Shown here: one piece after another, positions 1 to 9,215 of the stretch
How the letters are laid out: each line of letters starts with the position of its first letter
Numbering within the stretch: position 1 is the first letter of the stretch
Assembly: GCF_025857195.1 (NCBI RefSeq)
Contig: NZ_CP109787.1
Coordinates: 3,406,001-3,470,000 of the forward strand
Source: Leisingera thetidis
GTDB taxonomy: Bacteria > Pseudomonadota > Alphaproteobacteria > Rhodobacterales > Rhodobacteraceae
DNA length: 64,000 bases
Reading direction: 5' to 3'
The notes under the pieces: model-generated
Database searches by the model: none
What the model was told of the DNA's origin: nothing
What the model saw: only the letters and a program-made list of their open reading frames with translations
Translations under genes and position numbers: made by a program

Positions 1-34
1 TGATGTTCTGGCTGGTCATCTGGGTATCCTTCAT
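1..34 (-). CDS. Start of an unidentified gene, downstream member of the ABC operon (partial)
   Basis: Only the first 11 codons are in the window (MKDTQMTSQNI). The ATG shares bases with the TGA stop of the upstream permease gene (TGATG overlap), the usual sign of translational coupling, so this is probably the next gene of the same transporter operon. The product cannot be told from so few residues; an ATPase, binding protein or accessory enzyme would all fit. Confidence 0.45.
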   Translation of the reverse strand, partial: MKDTQMTSQNI

Positions 35-837
35 CAGGCGGATGTGGCGGCGGATTTGGTGGAGCGGCGGCGGAAGTATTCGGCCGTCAGCAGCAAGAGC
101 ACCGAGGCCAGCAGCAGCAAGGAGCCAAGCGCCAGCGTGTTCGGCAGCTTCGCCGGGAAGCGGATCTGGCTCCAGATATAGACCGGCAGGGTGGGCTGGT
201 TGCCGGACAGGAAGAAGGCCAGCACGAACTCGTCGAACGACACGGTGAAGGTGACCAGCAGGCTGGCGACGATCCCCGGCGCCACGATCGGCAGGGTCAC
301 CCGGCGGAAGGTGCCGATGACGCTCTCGCCCAGGTCGAAGGCGGCTTCCTCCAGCGACTGGTCGAAGTCGTCGAAGGCCGATTTCATGATCGAGACCGCA
401 AACGGCAGCGCCACGAACACATGGCCCAGGATCACCGTGGTCAGCGACGGCTTCAGCCCCAGCGAGATGAACAGCACCAGCATCGACGACGCCACGATGA
501 TGCCGGGGATGACCAAGGGCAGCATCACCAGCCCCTCCGACAGCTCGCGCCCCTTGAAGCGGTAGCGCACATAGGCGCGGGCCGCGAACAGCCCCAGCGA
601 CGTGGCCACCAGCGCGGTCACCGCGCCGACGATCAGCGAGTTCGCCATCGCCTGCAAAAGCGTGTCCTGCGCGCCCAGCTGGGCGTACCATTTCAGGGTG
701 AAGCCCTTCATCGGGAAGGCGACGATGGTGCCGTCGTTGAAGGAGAACAGCGGCAGCAGCAGCACCGGCAGGTAGAGGAAGGCCAGATAGGCCACCGCAT
801 AGGCCAGCAGCCAGGGGAAACGGACGGGTTTGCTCAA
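34..837 (-). CDS. ABC transporter permease, PotC type
   Basis: This is an inner-membrane permease of 267 residues, the usual size for PotC-like subunits of spermidine/putrescine-family importers. It has a hydrophobic N-terminal segment (about residues 10-32) followed by further membrane spans. The EAA loop that contacts the ATPase is visible as EEAAFDLGE followed by RRVTLPIVAPGI (about residues 160-185). The start overlaps the stop of the other permease by 4 bp, so the two are co-translated and should form a heterodimer. The substrate cannot be read from a permease; the neighbouring methylamine and betaine genes suggest a quaternary or methylated amine. The ATPase and binding protein are not in the window. 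Confidence 0.85.
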   Translation of the reverse strand: MSKPVRFPWLLAYAVAYLAFLYLPVLLLPLFSFNDGTIVAFPMKGFTLKWYAQLGAQDTLLQAMANSLIVGAVTALVATSLGLFAARAYVRYRFKGRELSEGLVMLPLVIPGIIVASSMLVLFISLGLKPSLTTVILGHVFVALPFAVSIMKSAFDDFDQSLEEAAFDLGESVIGTFRRVTLPIVAPGIVASLLVTFTVSFDEFVLAFFLSGNQPTLPVYIWSQIRFPAKLPNTLALGSLLLLASVLLLLTAEYFRRRSTKSAATSA

Positions 838-1691
838 CGGATCCTCCTCCCCAGGGCGGTGGCCAGGATGACGAACAGGAGGGCGACACAGCCGACCGCG
901 GCCATCGCCGCCAGCGACAGTGTTGCGCCCAGCGGCCAGTTGTTGGCGGGGCCGAACTGCACCTGGATGAGGTTCGCCACCATCTTGCCCTGCGAGCCGC
1001 CGACCAGCGACGGCGTCACGTAGTCGCCGACGGTCGGAATGAAGATGATCAGGCTGCCCGCGATGATGCCGGGCACCGACAGCGGCAGGGTGACCCGGCA
1101 GAAACGTTCGAGTTTCGAGCAGCCCAGATCGGTGGCCGCCTCCAGAAGCGCGCGGTCGATCTTCTGCAGCGACACATAGATCGGCAGGATCGCAAACGGC
1201 GCCCAGGCATGCGCCAGGGTCAGCACCACCGCGAATTCATTGTACAGCAGGAAGGTCAGCGGCTCGTCGATCAGCCCCAGCGAGAGCAGCGCCGAGTTCA
1301 TCACCCCGTTGAAGCCCAGGATCAGTTTCCAGCTGAACACCCGCAACAGGTAGCTCGACCAGAACGGGATGGTGATCAGCAAGAGCCACAGGGTTTTCTT
1401 CCGGGTGCGGAAGGCGATGAAATAGGCAATCGGGTAGGCCAGCGCCACGGTGGCGGCGGTCACCGCGCCGGCAATGGCGATCGAGCGCAGCATCAGGTGG
1501 CGCACCAGCGGATCGGTGGCGGCCTCCAGGTAATTCGCCCAGGTCAGCGTCCTGTCCACCTCGACATAGGTCTGGGTCCAGAAGCTGTAGGCCACCAGGA
1601 TGCCCAGCGGCGCCGCCACCAGCAGCCCCACATAAAGCGACGCCGGGGCGCTCAGCGCCAGGCCCTTGCCTGCTTCGGTTCGTAAGTGCAA
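834..1691 (-). CDS. ABC transporter permease, PotB type
   Basis: This is the first permease of the operon, 285 residues, matching PotB-like proteins in length and layout. The first span lies at about residues 15-37. The EAA loop reads EAATDLGCSKLERFCRVTLPLSVPGI (split here: EAATDLGCSK, then RVTLPLSVPGI), near residues 185-210. It pairs with the PotC-type subunit encoded immediately downstream with a 4-bp overlap. A polyamine-like or betaine-like substrate is inferred only from family and neighbours. Confidence 0.85.
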   Translation of the reverse strand: MHLRTEAGKGLALSAPASLYVGLLVAAPLGILVAYSFWTQTYVEVDRTLTWANYLEAATDPLVRHLMLRSIAIAGAVTAATVALAYPIAYFIAFRTRKKTLWLLLITIPFWSSYLLRVFSWKLILGFNGVMNSALLSLGLIDEPLTFLLYNEFAVVLTLAHAWAPFAILPIYVSLQKIDRALLEAATDLGCSKLERFCRVTLPLSVPGIIAGSLIIFIPTVGDYVTPSLVGGSQGKMVANLIQVQFGPANNWPLGATLSLAAMAAVGCVALLFVILATALGRRIR

Positions 1692-2159
1692 CCGTCGCTC
1701 CTCTCTGGCATCAATGCCAATTCCGGTTCGGGGCGTTTACCCAAGTAGTTTCATACGCTCGCTGCCCTGAATATTCTTCGAGCACCGCCGAATGGCTAAT
1801 GCTTTCGGGAATTGGCACCAACCAGTACCTGCCCACCGAAAGAAAACCATTCCTTCTCTTGCAATCGGATTGCTTTCGATTAACGATCCGGCAGCATTGG
1901 ATTAATCTCAAACAAAAAAAATTTGATCGTCACCAAGAAAATTATTCGCGGGTGTCCAGCTGCCGTTTTCCAGCTTCCCTGACAGCATTGGCGCCGCCGG
2001 GACGCTGTCGATCCGGATTGCTTTCCATCCCGCTTGGCAGGCTTCGCAGCGGTGCGGCGGAAACAAATTTGGGGACCGCGCAATTTTATTCGTTTGAGTT
2101 CAGAAGTGCCCTGCTCGACAGTTTTCCATTGAAACCTCAACGGCAGCAGGGCGAGCGCG
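1692..2159. promoter_or_regulatory. Divergent intergenic region between ABC permeases and the flavoprotein
   Basis: This 468-bp stretch separates two genes transcribed away from each other and must contain both promoters. It is clearly more AT-rich than its flanks, especially at 1850-1945. I found no convincing riboswitch, tRNA or small ORF in it, and no copy of the 20-bp palindrome seen before the MttB-like and BetI-like genes. Confidence 0.4.
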
Positions 2160-4580
2160 ATGGAAACAACAGCAAAAGTGGTCATTATCGGCGGCGGGGT
2201 CGTCGGCTGCAGCATTCTTTATCACCTGGCCAAACGGGGATGGAAGGATGTGGTGCTGCTGGAGCGGCAGGAGCTGACCGCGGGTTCCTCCTGGCATGCG
2301 GCCGGCAACCTGTTCACCCTGACCGCGCCGGGCAACGCCGCGGTGCTGCAGAAATACACCATCGACCTCTATCCCGAGCTGGAACGCGAAAGCGGGCAGG
2401 ACTGCGGGCTGCACTACAATGGCGAACTGCTGGTCGCCAAGGACGCCGAAGAGATCAAGACACTGGCCATCGCCCATGCCTTCGGCAAGCGCTACGGCAT
2501 CGAATCCGAATTCATTTCCCCGGACCGCGCCAAGGAGCTGGCGCCCACCCTCAACACCGAGGATCTGACCGCAATCCTGCACGAAAAAACCGCAGGCTAT
2601 TGCGATCCGGCCAGCGTCACCCATGCCTTTGCCAAGGCCGCGCGCAACTACGGCGCCTCGATCTACCGCCACACCCCGGTGCTGGAAACCAACCAGCGCC
2701 ACGACGGCAAATGGGACGTGGTGACGGAAACCGGCACCATCACTGCCGACTATGTGGTCAACGCCGCCGGTCTCTGGGGCCGTGAAGTGGCGGCGCTGGC
2801 GGGCATCACACTGCCGCTGATGCCGGTGGAGCACCACTATCTGGTCACCGAGGAAATCCCCGGCATGGCGGAAATGGAGCACGGCCACGCGCTCTTGTCC
2901 TATGCCGATGCCAACCTCTACATGCGCCCCGAGGGCAACGGCCTGCTGATCGGCGCCTATGAGAGCAAATGCATCCACTGGGCCGAAAACGGTACCCCGC
3001 TGGACTTCGGCCACGAACTGCTGCCCGACGATCTGAGCCGCATGGAGGAGGAATTCCTGCAGGCGGTCGAGCTGATCCCCAGCCTGGCCGATGCCGGCAT
3101 CAAAAGCGTGATCAACGGCCCGATGATCTTCTCCCCCGACCTTGGCCCGCTGATCGGCCCCTACCCCGGAAAACCCGGCTACTTCTGCGCCAACGGCGTG
3201 ATGACCGGCTTCAACCAGGGCGGCGGCATCGGCAAGGTGCTGGCGGAATGGATCATCGACGGCGAGCCCTCGCTGGACGTCAGCTTCTGGGACGTGGCCC
3301 GCTACGGCGATTATGCCGGCAGCCGCTATGCCAAGGAGATGACCAAATACTGGTACGAAAACCGCTCTAGCCGGATCTACCCCTACCAGACCTTCCCGGC
3401 GGCCCGTCCGATGAAGACCTCGCTGATCTACGACCGGCTGAAAGACGCAGGCGCGGTGTTCGGCGAGACCTGCGGCTGGGAAGATGCCTACTGGTATGCA
3501 ACCAACGAGGCCGAGCGGCAGGAGAGCTATTCCTACGAGCGCCCCGCCTGGTTCGCCGCCGTCGCCCGCGAATCCCGCGCGGTGCGCGAGACCGCCGGCC
3601 TGTTCGAGCTGACGAGCTACGGCAAGTACCGCTTCAGCGGCGCCGGCGCTGTGGCCTATCTGGACCGCATCATGGCCAACAGCATCCCCGCCCCGGGCAA
3701 GACCGCGCTCTGCCCGATGCTGAGCCATCAGGGCAAGGTGATTGGCGATTTCACCGTCACCCGCCTGAGCGAGGACAGCTGCCTGGTGCTAGGGTCCGGT
3801 TCGATGGAAAAGATTCACGAGCGCTGGTTCCTGGACACAATGCCCGAAACCGGCGTGACGTATGAAAACCTAACCAACCGCTATGCAGGGCTGCATGTGG
3901 CCGGCCCCAACGCCAAGGCGATCATGGCAGCTGTGGCCCCCGGCATCAGCTTCGACAGCGCGGACTTCCCATTCCTGTCGGGCCGCGAGATGGAGCTGGG
4001 CCCCTGCCCCGGTGCCTTTGTGGTCCGGGTCTCCTACACCGGCGAATGCGGGTTTGAGATCTACATGCCGATGGAATACCAGCGCACGCTGTTCGAGGAG
4101 ATCATGGCGGCGGGCGAGCCGCATGGCCTGACGCTGGCTGGCGGCCACGCGCTGATGGCGCTGCGGCTGGAAAAGGGCTTTGCCGGCTGGAACATGGAGC
4201 TCACCTCGGACTACTACCCCCATGAAACCGCGCTGGCGCGCTTTGTGCGCTACGGCAAGGGGGACTTCATCGGCCGCGAGGCCGCCTTGGCCGCCAGGGA
4301 AGCCGGGCCGCGGGAGTGCTTCGTGCAATTCGCCGTCGACGCGGATGAGGCCGACGCCTTTGGCGGCGAGCCAGTGTTCCTCAATGGCAAGCTGGCGGGC
4401 TACACAAGCTCCGGCGGCTACGGCTACTGCGCGGATACCAGCCTGGCGCTGGGGTATCTCTATCCGGATGCCATCGACGCAAACGCCGAATACGAGATCG
4501 ACATCGTGGGCAAGCGCTGCAAGGCGCGGCTGCTGACCGCCCCGCCGGTCGATCCCGACGGCCTGCGCATGCGCGGCTGA
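2160..4580 (+). CDS. FAD-dependent dimethylglycine/sarcosine dehydrogenase-like protein with GcvT domain
   Basis: This protein of 806 residues has the two-part layout of dimethylglycine and sarcosine dehydrogenases. The N-terminal DAO-type FAD domain has its dinucleotide-binding GGGVVGCSILYHLAKRG at about residues 11-27 and SSWHAAGN at about 45-52. In that family SSxHAAG holds the His for covalent flavin. The C-terminal GcvT/tetrahydrofolate-binding half runs from about residue 430, with SYTGECGFEIYMP and a KGFAGWNMELT stretch near 680. It should oxidatively demethylate an N-methylated amine and pass formaldehyde to folate. The exact substrate (dimethylglycine, sarcosine or a related amine) is not decided by the sequence. 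It stands alone on the plus strand with its own terminator. Confidence 0.75.
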   Translation: METTAKVVIIGGGVVGCSILYHLAKRGWKDVVLLERQELTAGSSWHAAGNLFTLTAPGNAAVLQKYTIDLYPELERESGQDCGLHYNGELLVAKDAEEIKTLAIAHAFGKRYGIESEFISPDRAKELAPTLNTEDLTAILHEKTAGYCDPASVTHAFAKAARNYGASIYRHTPVLETNQRHDGKWDVVTETGTITADYVVNAAGLWGREVAALAGITLPLMPVEHHYLVTEEIPGMAEMEHGHALLSYADANLYMRPEGNGLLIGAYESKCIHWAENGTPLDFGHELLPDDLSRMEEEFLQAVELIPSLADAGIKSVINGPMIFSPDLGPLIGPYPGKPGYFCANGVMTGFNQGGGIGKVLAEWIIDGEPSLDVSFWDVARYGDYAGSRYAKEMTKYWYENRSSRIYPYQTFPAARPMKTSLIYDRLKDAGAVFGETCGWEDAYWYATNEAERQESYSYERPAWFAAVARESRAVRETAGLFELTSYGKYRFSGAGAVAYLDRIMANSIPAPGKTALCPMLSHQGKVIGDFTVTRLSEDSCLVLGSGSMEKIHERWFLDTMPETGVTYENLTNRYAGLHVAGPNAKAIMAAVAPGISFDSADFPFLSGREMELGPCPGAFVVRVSYTGECGFEIYMPMEYQRTLFEEIMAAGEPHGLTLAGGHALMALRLEKGFAGWNMELTSDYYPHETALARFVRYGKGDFIGREAALAAREAGPRECFVQFAVDADEADAFGGEPVFLNGKLAGYTSSGGYGYCADTSLALGYLYPDAIDANAEYEIDIVGKRCKARLLTAPPVDPDGLRMRG

Positions 4581-4635
4581 CACTCCGCCATCACCGGAAC
4601 GGGCTGGGGCATTATCCTCACCGCATCCAGCCCCG

Positions 4636-4673
4636 AACCGGAGCAGCGCCAGACAGGCCTGCTCCGGTTTTTT
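4636..4673 (+). terminator. Rho-independent terminator of the flavoprotein gene
   Basis: An 11-bp perfect stem, AACCGGAGCAG at 4636-4646 and CTGCTCCGGTT at 4659-4669, is followed by six T (4668-4673). It lies 56 bp past the stop codon at 4580 in the correct orientation. Confidence 0.85.
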
Positions 4674-4821
4674 GCGCGGCGTCCTGCCCCGGCAAGAAAG
4701 CCTCCAGTCTTGGCGGGCCGTTGGTTTGCACCTGAGCACAGCGCGCTGACCCCGGCGAAGCTACGGGAACGGGGGACAACCGCGCGGACACTGGCCCGAT
4801 ACAGGGCCTCGCTGGCCCGCA

Positions 4822-4860
4822 ACGCAAAAAAAAGCTGCCCGGCCATGGGAAGCCGGGCAG
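4822..4860 (-). terminator. Rho-independent terminator of the MttB-family gene
   Basis: The stem CTGCCCGGC (4835-4843) pairs with GCCGGGCAG (4852-4860). On the minus strand the hairpin is followed by an eight-T run (plus-strand A at 4826-4833). It lies about 55 bp beyond the stop of the minus-strand gene, facing the plus-strand terminator of its convergent neighbour. Confidence 0.85.
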
Positions 4861-4913
4861 AAAGACCTTATGCAGCTCCGCTGCCGCATAAGGCTGGGAG
4901 AGGTTTTCTCGGG

Positions 4914-6458
4914 TCAGGCCGCGCCGCCGTGGATCTCCTGCTTGCGGCGGGCCATGTAATCCTTCAGCTGATCTTCGATGGCCGCGTCGATCGGCGGCTG
5001 CTCGTATTGGGCCAACAGCTGCTTCCAGACATCATTGGCCCGCTGTGCTGTGTCCTTGCTGCCGCGGTCGGTCCAGTTCTCGTAGTTGTCCCAGTCCGAC
5101 ACCAGCGGCGAGTAAAAGGCGTTCTCGTAACGATCCAGCGTGTGCTGGGTGCCAAAGAAATGGCCGCACGGCCCCACCTCCCGGATCGCGTCCAGCCCGA
5201 TGGCCGCATCCGACACCTCAAACGGCTGCTGCGCCGCCGCCATCATCTGCAGCATCTCGGCATCGATGATCAGCTTCTCGAAAGAGGCCACCAGTCCGCC
5301 GCCCAGCCAGCCGGCCCCTTGGTTCAGCAGATGCACATGGCCGCTCATGGCGCCCCACAGCGACATCTGGCTCTCATAGGCCGCCTGCGCATCCACCGCG
5401 TTGGAGGCGGTCACATTGCTGGAGCGGAACGGAATGCCATAGCGGCGCGCCAGCTGCCCGGTGGCCTGCGCCGCCAGTGTGTATTCCGGGGTGCCAAAGG
5501 CCGGCGAGCCGGTTTTCATGTCCACATTGGAGGTAAAGCCGCCATAGATCACCGGGGTGCCGGGCCGCACGCATTGCGCCAGCACGATGCCGGACAGCGC
5601 CTCGGCGTTCTGCTGGGTCAGCGCGCCGGCAATGGTCACCGGCGACATCGCCCCCGCCAGCGTGAAGGGCGTGATGATCACCGGCTGGCCGTGCTTGGCC
5701 ATCTCGATCAGCCCCTCGCCCATCGGCCCGTCGATCTGCAATGGCGAGTTGGTGTTGATCACCGTGGTGAACACCGGCTTGCCGATCAGATCCTCGCGGG
5801 TGCATCCCAAGGAGATCGCCGCCATTTCCAGCCCGTCGCGGGCGCGGTCGGCGCCCAGCCCCCAAGGCTGCCAGTTCTTGTCGGTGAGGGTGATCTGCGC
5901 AAAATGCAGGTCCAGATGGCGGCTTTCCTGCGGTAGGTCCAGCGCCTCGAACGGGCCGCCGCCCTCCTGATGCAGGATGTTCAGGCTCTGCACCAGCCTG
6001 ATGAAATCGCACATCTCCGCATAGGTGCCCTGGCGCCGCCCCTTGTCGAGGTCGGAGACAAACGCCGGGCCGCCGACCGAGGCAAAGATCGCGCAGTCAT
6101 CGCCCAGCCGCACATTGCGCGCCGGGTTGCGGGCATGCAGCATGAACGAGGACGGCGGCAGCTTCAGCTTCTCCTCCACCAGCCCGCGGTCAAGCCAGAC
6201 CATCTCGGCGCCGTGGTCCACCTTGGCGCCGGCCTCCTGCAGATAGCGCCGCGCCTCCGGCTCCAGCACCTTGACGCCGATTTCCTCCAGAATGGTCAGC
6301 GAAGCCTCATGGATCGCCTCCACCTGATCGGCGCTCAGAATGTTTGCGGGAGCGCTGCGGTAGCGGACCTGGGTCCAGGGCGCCTGGGTTACGCCGCCGC
6401 TGCTGCGGTCCGGCCGGGCGCCGCCACGGGCGCGTCTGCGTGCGGAGGTTCGGGTCAT
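4914..6458 (-). CDS. MttB-superfamily methyltransferase (non-pyrrolysine, glycine betaine/trimethylamine type)
   Basis: This 514-residue protein belongs to the trimethylamine methyltransferase (MttB/COG5598) family: it starts with an Arg-rich tail and then has LTILEEIGVKVLEPEARRYL, typical of the N-terminal region. True archaeal MttB needs an in-frame TAG for pyrrolysine; none is present. It therefore belongs to the larger non-Pyl group, whose characterised members demethylate glycine betaine, proline betaine or similar quaternary amines onto a corrinoid protein. No corrinoid protein or methylcorrinoid:folate transferase lies next to it. Two copies of a 20-bp palindrome (6484-6503, 6536-6555) sit directly upstream, so repression by the BetI-like protein encoded at 15588 is likely. 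The gene has its own terminator. Confidence 0.8.
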   Translation of the reverse strand: MTRTSARRRARGGARPDRSSGGVTQAPWTQVRYRSAPANILSADQVEAIHEASLTILEEIGVKVLEPEARRYLQEAGAKVDHGAEMVWLDRGLVEEKLKLPPSSFMLHARNPARNVRLGDDCAIFASVGGPAFVSDLDKGRRQGTYAEMCDFIRLVQSLNILHQEGGGPFEALDLPQESRHLDLHFAQITLTDKNWQPWGLGADRARDGLEMAAISLGCTREDLIGKPVFTTVINTNSPLQIDGPMGEGLIEMAKHGQPVIITPFTLAGAMSPVTIAGALTQQNAEALSGIVLAQCVRPGTPVIYGGFTSNVDMKTGSPAFGTPEYTLAAQATGQLARRYGIPFRSSNVTASNAVDAQAAYESQMSLWGAMSGHVHLLNQGAGWLGGGLVASFEKLIIDAEMLQMMAAAQQPFEVSDAAIGLDAIREVGPCGHFFGTQHTLDRYENAFYSPLVSDWDNYENWTDRGSKDTAQRANDVWKQLLAQYEQPPIDAAIEDQLKDYMARRKQEIHGGAA

Positions 6459-6483
6459 GGCTGCCTTCCTGCGGAGAGTTACC

Positions 6484-6503
6484 TATTGATCACTTGAACA
6501 ATA
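6484..6503. promoter_or_regulatory. Proximal BetI-like operator before the MttB-family gene
   Basis: TATTGATCACTTGAACAATA is an imperfect palindrome of the form TATTGwTCAnnTGAwCAATA, 25 bp upstream of the ATG at 6458. It matches the site at 6536-6555 and the one beside the TetR gene at 15439. The assignment to a TetR-type repressor is inferred from symmetry and shared location. Confidence 0.55.
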
Positions 6504-6535
6504 ACAAAGCACGAAAACTCCTCCCGCGCAATCAT

Positions 6536-6555
6536 TATTGTTCATTTGTACAATA
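6536..6555. promoter_or_regulatory. Distal BetI-like operator before the MttB-family gene
   Basis: TATTGTTCATTTGTACAATA is an imperfect palindrome. Its centre is 52 bp (about five helical turns) from the centre of the proximal site, so two repressor dimers would sit on the same face of the DNA. Confidence 0.55.
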
Positions 6556-6578
6556 GTGCCACCCGCACCCGGCCCTGA

Positions 6579-7493
6579 TCAGCAGAGCTTGGCCCAAGCC
6601 TGTTCCGACTCCCGGCTCGCCGCAATCATCCAGTTGCGAAAGCGCGGCGCGTAAGGCAGGCCGCCGCCCCGCGGTGTGGTGACCAGCGCCAGGCAGTAGC
6701 CGGTGGAGATCACCCCCGGCAGCGGCGCCACCAGATGGCCGGCGGCCAGATCCTGATCCAGATAGGGCCTGCGCCCCATGGCGATCCCCAGCCCTTCCTT
6801 GGCCGCCTTCAGGCAGGTGGAGCACATGTCCAGTTCCAGATAGCGCGCCTGCCGGTGGCCGCTGAGTCCCTGCGCCTCAAACCAGAACTTCCATTCCTCG
6901 TCTTCCGATAGGCTGGCAATCAGGGTGTGCTCCAGCAGATCCTCAGGACTGTTTACCGGGCCGTGTGCGGCCAGATATTCCGGCGCCGCCACCGGCACGA
7001 TGTCATCGGAAAACAGCACCGGCGCGCCCTCTGGCACCTCATCCCTGGGCATATAGACCAGGGCAAAATCCGCCTCCCGGTTCAGGCTGTCGCCAGCCAG
7101 CTCGGAGGTGCTCAGCCGCACCGCTATGTCGGAGTGCTTCTGGTGGAAATCCCCCAGCCGCGGAATCAGCCACACATCCGCCAGTGACGGGAACAGGTTC
7201 AGCGTCAGCTGCGACCGCCCGGTGGCGCGCGCCAGCGCATCCGTTGCTGTTTCGATTTCGTCGAGCGCAACACTTAAGCGCTGGTAATAGGCCTTCCCCT
7301 CCTCGCGCAGGATCAGCCGGTTGTTGCGGCGGATGAACAGCGGCAGGGCGATGAAATCCTCCAGCGCCTTGACCTGATGACTGACGGCCGAGGCCGAAAT
7401 GCCCAGCTCCTCCGCCGCCAGCTGGAAATTGCAATGGCGCGCAGCCGCCTCAAAGGCCTTGACTGCGGCAAAGGGGGGAAGCCGTCTTTTCAT
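6579..7493 (-). CDS. LysR-family regulator, GcvA-like
   Basis: This 304-residue protein has an N-terminal winged helix (about residues 1-62: AFEAAARHCNFQLAAEELGISASAVSHQVKALEDF) and a LysR effector domain after about residue 90. The PPFAAVKAFEAAARH opening is typical of the GcvA branch, whose members often control glycine or one-carbon genes. It is transcribed away from soxB, across a 182-bp gap, and so is the natural candidate to activate the sarcosine oxidase operon. The effector is unknown. Confidence 0.85.
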   Translation of the reverse strand: MKRRLPPFAAVKAFEAAARHCNFQLAAEELGISASAVSHQVKALEDFIALPLFIRRNNRLILREEGKAYYQRLSVALDEIETATDALARATGRSQLTLNLFPSLADVWLIPRLGDFHQKHSDIAVRLSTSELAGDSLNREADFALVYMPRDEVPEGAPVLFSDDIVPVAAPEYLAAHGPVNSPEDLLEHTLIASLSEDEEWKFWFEAQGLSGHRQARYLELDMCSTCLKAAKEGLGIAMGRRPYLDQDLAAGHLVAPLPGVISTGYCLALVTTPRGGGLPYAPRFRNWMIAASRESEQAWAKLC

Positions 7494-7675
7494 GGTCCTG
7501 TCCGCCAGTTTTCAGGGTCCATCCAATCTGCCGGGAAGCGGCCGCTTCCACAATTGCAGAATTTATTGAGCCACCGCTGAAATTTTTTGCCCTGTCGGCA
7601 GGACCGCCCGCCGCGCCATCATCAGGCCGGCAATACACCCCCGCAGCACGAGACCAGGAACAGGCGCCGGAGACG

Positions 7676-8929
7676 ATGCAGTATTCGATCACATCCTTGG
7701 CAAAACAGGCCCTGCGCGGCCACCAGGGCTGGCCCGAGGCCTTCCGCCATCCGGAGCCCCAAAAGCAGTATGACGTGGTGATCATCGGAGGCGGCGGCCA
7801 CGGTTTGGCAACCGCTTACTATTTGGCCAAGAACCACGGCATCACCAATGTCGCGGTACTGGAAAAGGGCTGGATCGGCAGCGGCAACACGGGCCGCAAC
7901 ACCACCATCGTGCGCTCCAACTACCTGTTGAACAGCGAAATCCCCCTGCTGGAGTGGTCGCTGAAACTGTGGGAGGGCCTCAGTGCGGAACTGAACTACA
8001 ACGTGATGTTCTCGCAGCGCGGCGTGCTCGATATCTTCCACACCGACGGTCAGCGCGACGAGGCGGTGCGCCGCGGCAATGCGATGATCATGAATGGCGT
8101 CGACGCGGTGATGCTGAACCGCCAGCAGGTTCTGGAGATGATGCCGCTGGTGGATGAAAACAACGGCCGCTTCCCGGTGCTCGGCGGCCTCTTGCAGCCG
8201 CGCGCCGGCAACGCCCGTCACGACGCTGTGGTGTGGGGCTACGCCCGCGCCGCCGACCGGCTGGGCGTCGACATCATCCAGAACTGCGAGGTCACCGGCT
8301 TTGAGCGTGACGCCGATGGCCGCATGACCGGGGTGGAGACCAGCCGCGGCCGCATCGGCGCGGGCAAGGTCGCGGTCGCGGTGGCAGGCCACACCAGCCA
8401 GGTGATGCAGATGGCCGGGATCAGGCTGCCGGTCGAAAGCCACAAGCTGCAGGCATTCGTCTCCGAGGCGGTGAAACCCTGCGTCGACACCGTCGCCACT
8501 TTTGGCGTCGGCCATCTTTATATCAGCCAGTCCGACAAGGGCGGGCTGGTCTTTGGCGGCATGCTGGACGGCTACAACAGCTTTGCGCAGCGCGGCAACC
8601 TGCCGATTGTCGAGGACGTGGCCGAGGCGATGATGATGTTCCTGCCCTCGTTGGGCCGGGTGCGGCTGCTGCGCCACTGGGCCGGCGTGGTGGACATGAC
8701 CATGGATGGCTCCCCCTATATCTGCAAGACGCCGGTCGAGGGTCTCTACCTGAACGGCGGCTGGAACTATACCGGGTTCAAGGCCATCCCTGGCGCCGCC
8801 TGGTGCTTTGCCCATACCGTCGCGAACGACGCGCCGCACAAGTTCAACGCGCCGTTCCACCTTGACCGTTTTGCCGAAGGCCGCCCGGTGGATGCCACCG
8901 GCGGCGGCCCCTTCCCCAACCATCACTGA
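7676..8929 (+). CDS. soxB: Sarcosine oxidase, beta subunit
   Basis: This 417-residue subunit has a DAO fold. The FAD-binding motif VVIIGGGGHGLATAYYLAK lies at about residues 34-52. GRNTTIVRSNY is near residue 73. NARHDAVVWGYARAADRLG is near residue 180, where His182 fits the residue that carries covalent FMN in characterised heterotetrameric enzymes. The complex oxidises sarcosine to glycine and passes the methyl carbon to tetrahydrofolate with H2O2 release. It is the first gene of soxBDAG. The start is supported by a GGAG box about 8 nt upstream of ATG. Confidence 0.95.
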   Translation: MQYSITSLAKQALRGHQGWPEAFRHPEPQKQYDVVIIGGGGHGLATAYYLAKNHGITNVAVLEKGWIGSGNTGRNTTIVRSNYLLNSEIPLLEWSLKLWEGLSAELNYNVMFSQRGVLDIFHTDGQRDEAVRRGNAMIMNGVDAVMLNRQQVLEMMPLVDENNGRFPVLGGLLQPRAGNARHDAVVWGYARAADRLGVDIIQNCEVTGFERDADGRMTGVETSRGRIGAGKVAVAVAGHTSQVMQMAGIRLPVESHKLQAFVSEAVKPCVDTVATFGVGHLYISQSDKGGLVFGGMLDGYNSFAQRGNLPIVEDVAEAMMMFLPSLGRVRLLRHWAGVVDMTMDGSPYICKTPVEGLYLNGGWNYTGFKAIPGAAWCFAHTVANDAPHKFNAPFHLDRFAEGRPVDATGGGPFPNHH

Positions 8930-8945
8930 GGAGGGCTGATACCCG

Positions 8946-9215
8946 ATGCGCATCCCCTGCCCGCTGTGCGGCGACCGCCCGCTGGAAGAATTCACCTACC
9001 GCGGCGACGCCACCGTCACCCGCCCCGCCGCAGCCGCCCCGATGGAGGCCTGGGTCGATTACGTCTACCTGCGCGACAACCCCAAGGGACCCCACCGCGA
9101 GCACTGGCGCCACGCCCAAGGCTGCGGCAGCTGGCTGGTTGTGGACCGCAACACCGTCACCCATGAGATCACCCAGGCCGCCCAGGCCCGCCCCGCCGGA
9201 GAGGTGCAGCGATGA
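8946..9215 (+). CDS. soxD: Sarcosine oxidase, delta subunit
   Basis: This 89-residue protein is typical of SoxD, the small zinc-binding subunit. Cys5 and Cys8 (CPLC), with His56 and Cys60 (HAQGC), form the expected C-x2-C...H-x3-C zinc site. It starts 16 bp after soxB, and its TGA overlaps the soxA ATG (ATGA), so the subunits are translationally coupled. Confidence 0.93.
   Translation: MRIPCPLCGDRPLEEFTYRGDATVTRPAAAAPMEAWVDYVYLRDNPKGPHREHWRHAQGCGSWLVVDRNTVTHEITQAAQARPAGEVQR

Noticed and set aside
1692..2159. Glycine riboswitch before the flavoprotein gene
   Set aside because: I could not find the conserved core elements of a glycine or SAM riboswitch; only AT-rich promoter-like sequence is seen.
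2100..3728. A 542-codon minus-strand frame opposite the flavoprotein gene
   Set aside because: It is a shadow of a conserved gene; its composition is rich in Gly, Ala, Val and His with no domain pattern.
4914..6458. Pyrrolysine-containing MttB
   Set aside because: There is no in-frame TAG within the gene, so it is the non-pyrrolysine type.
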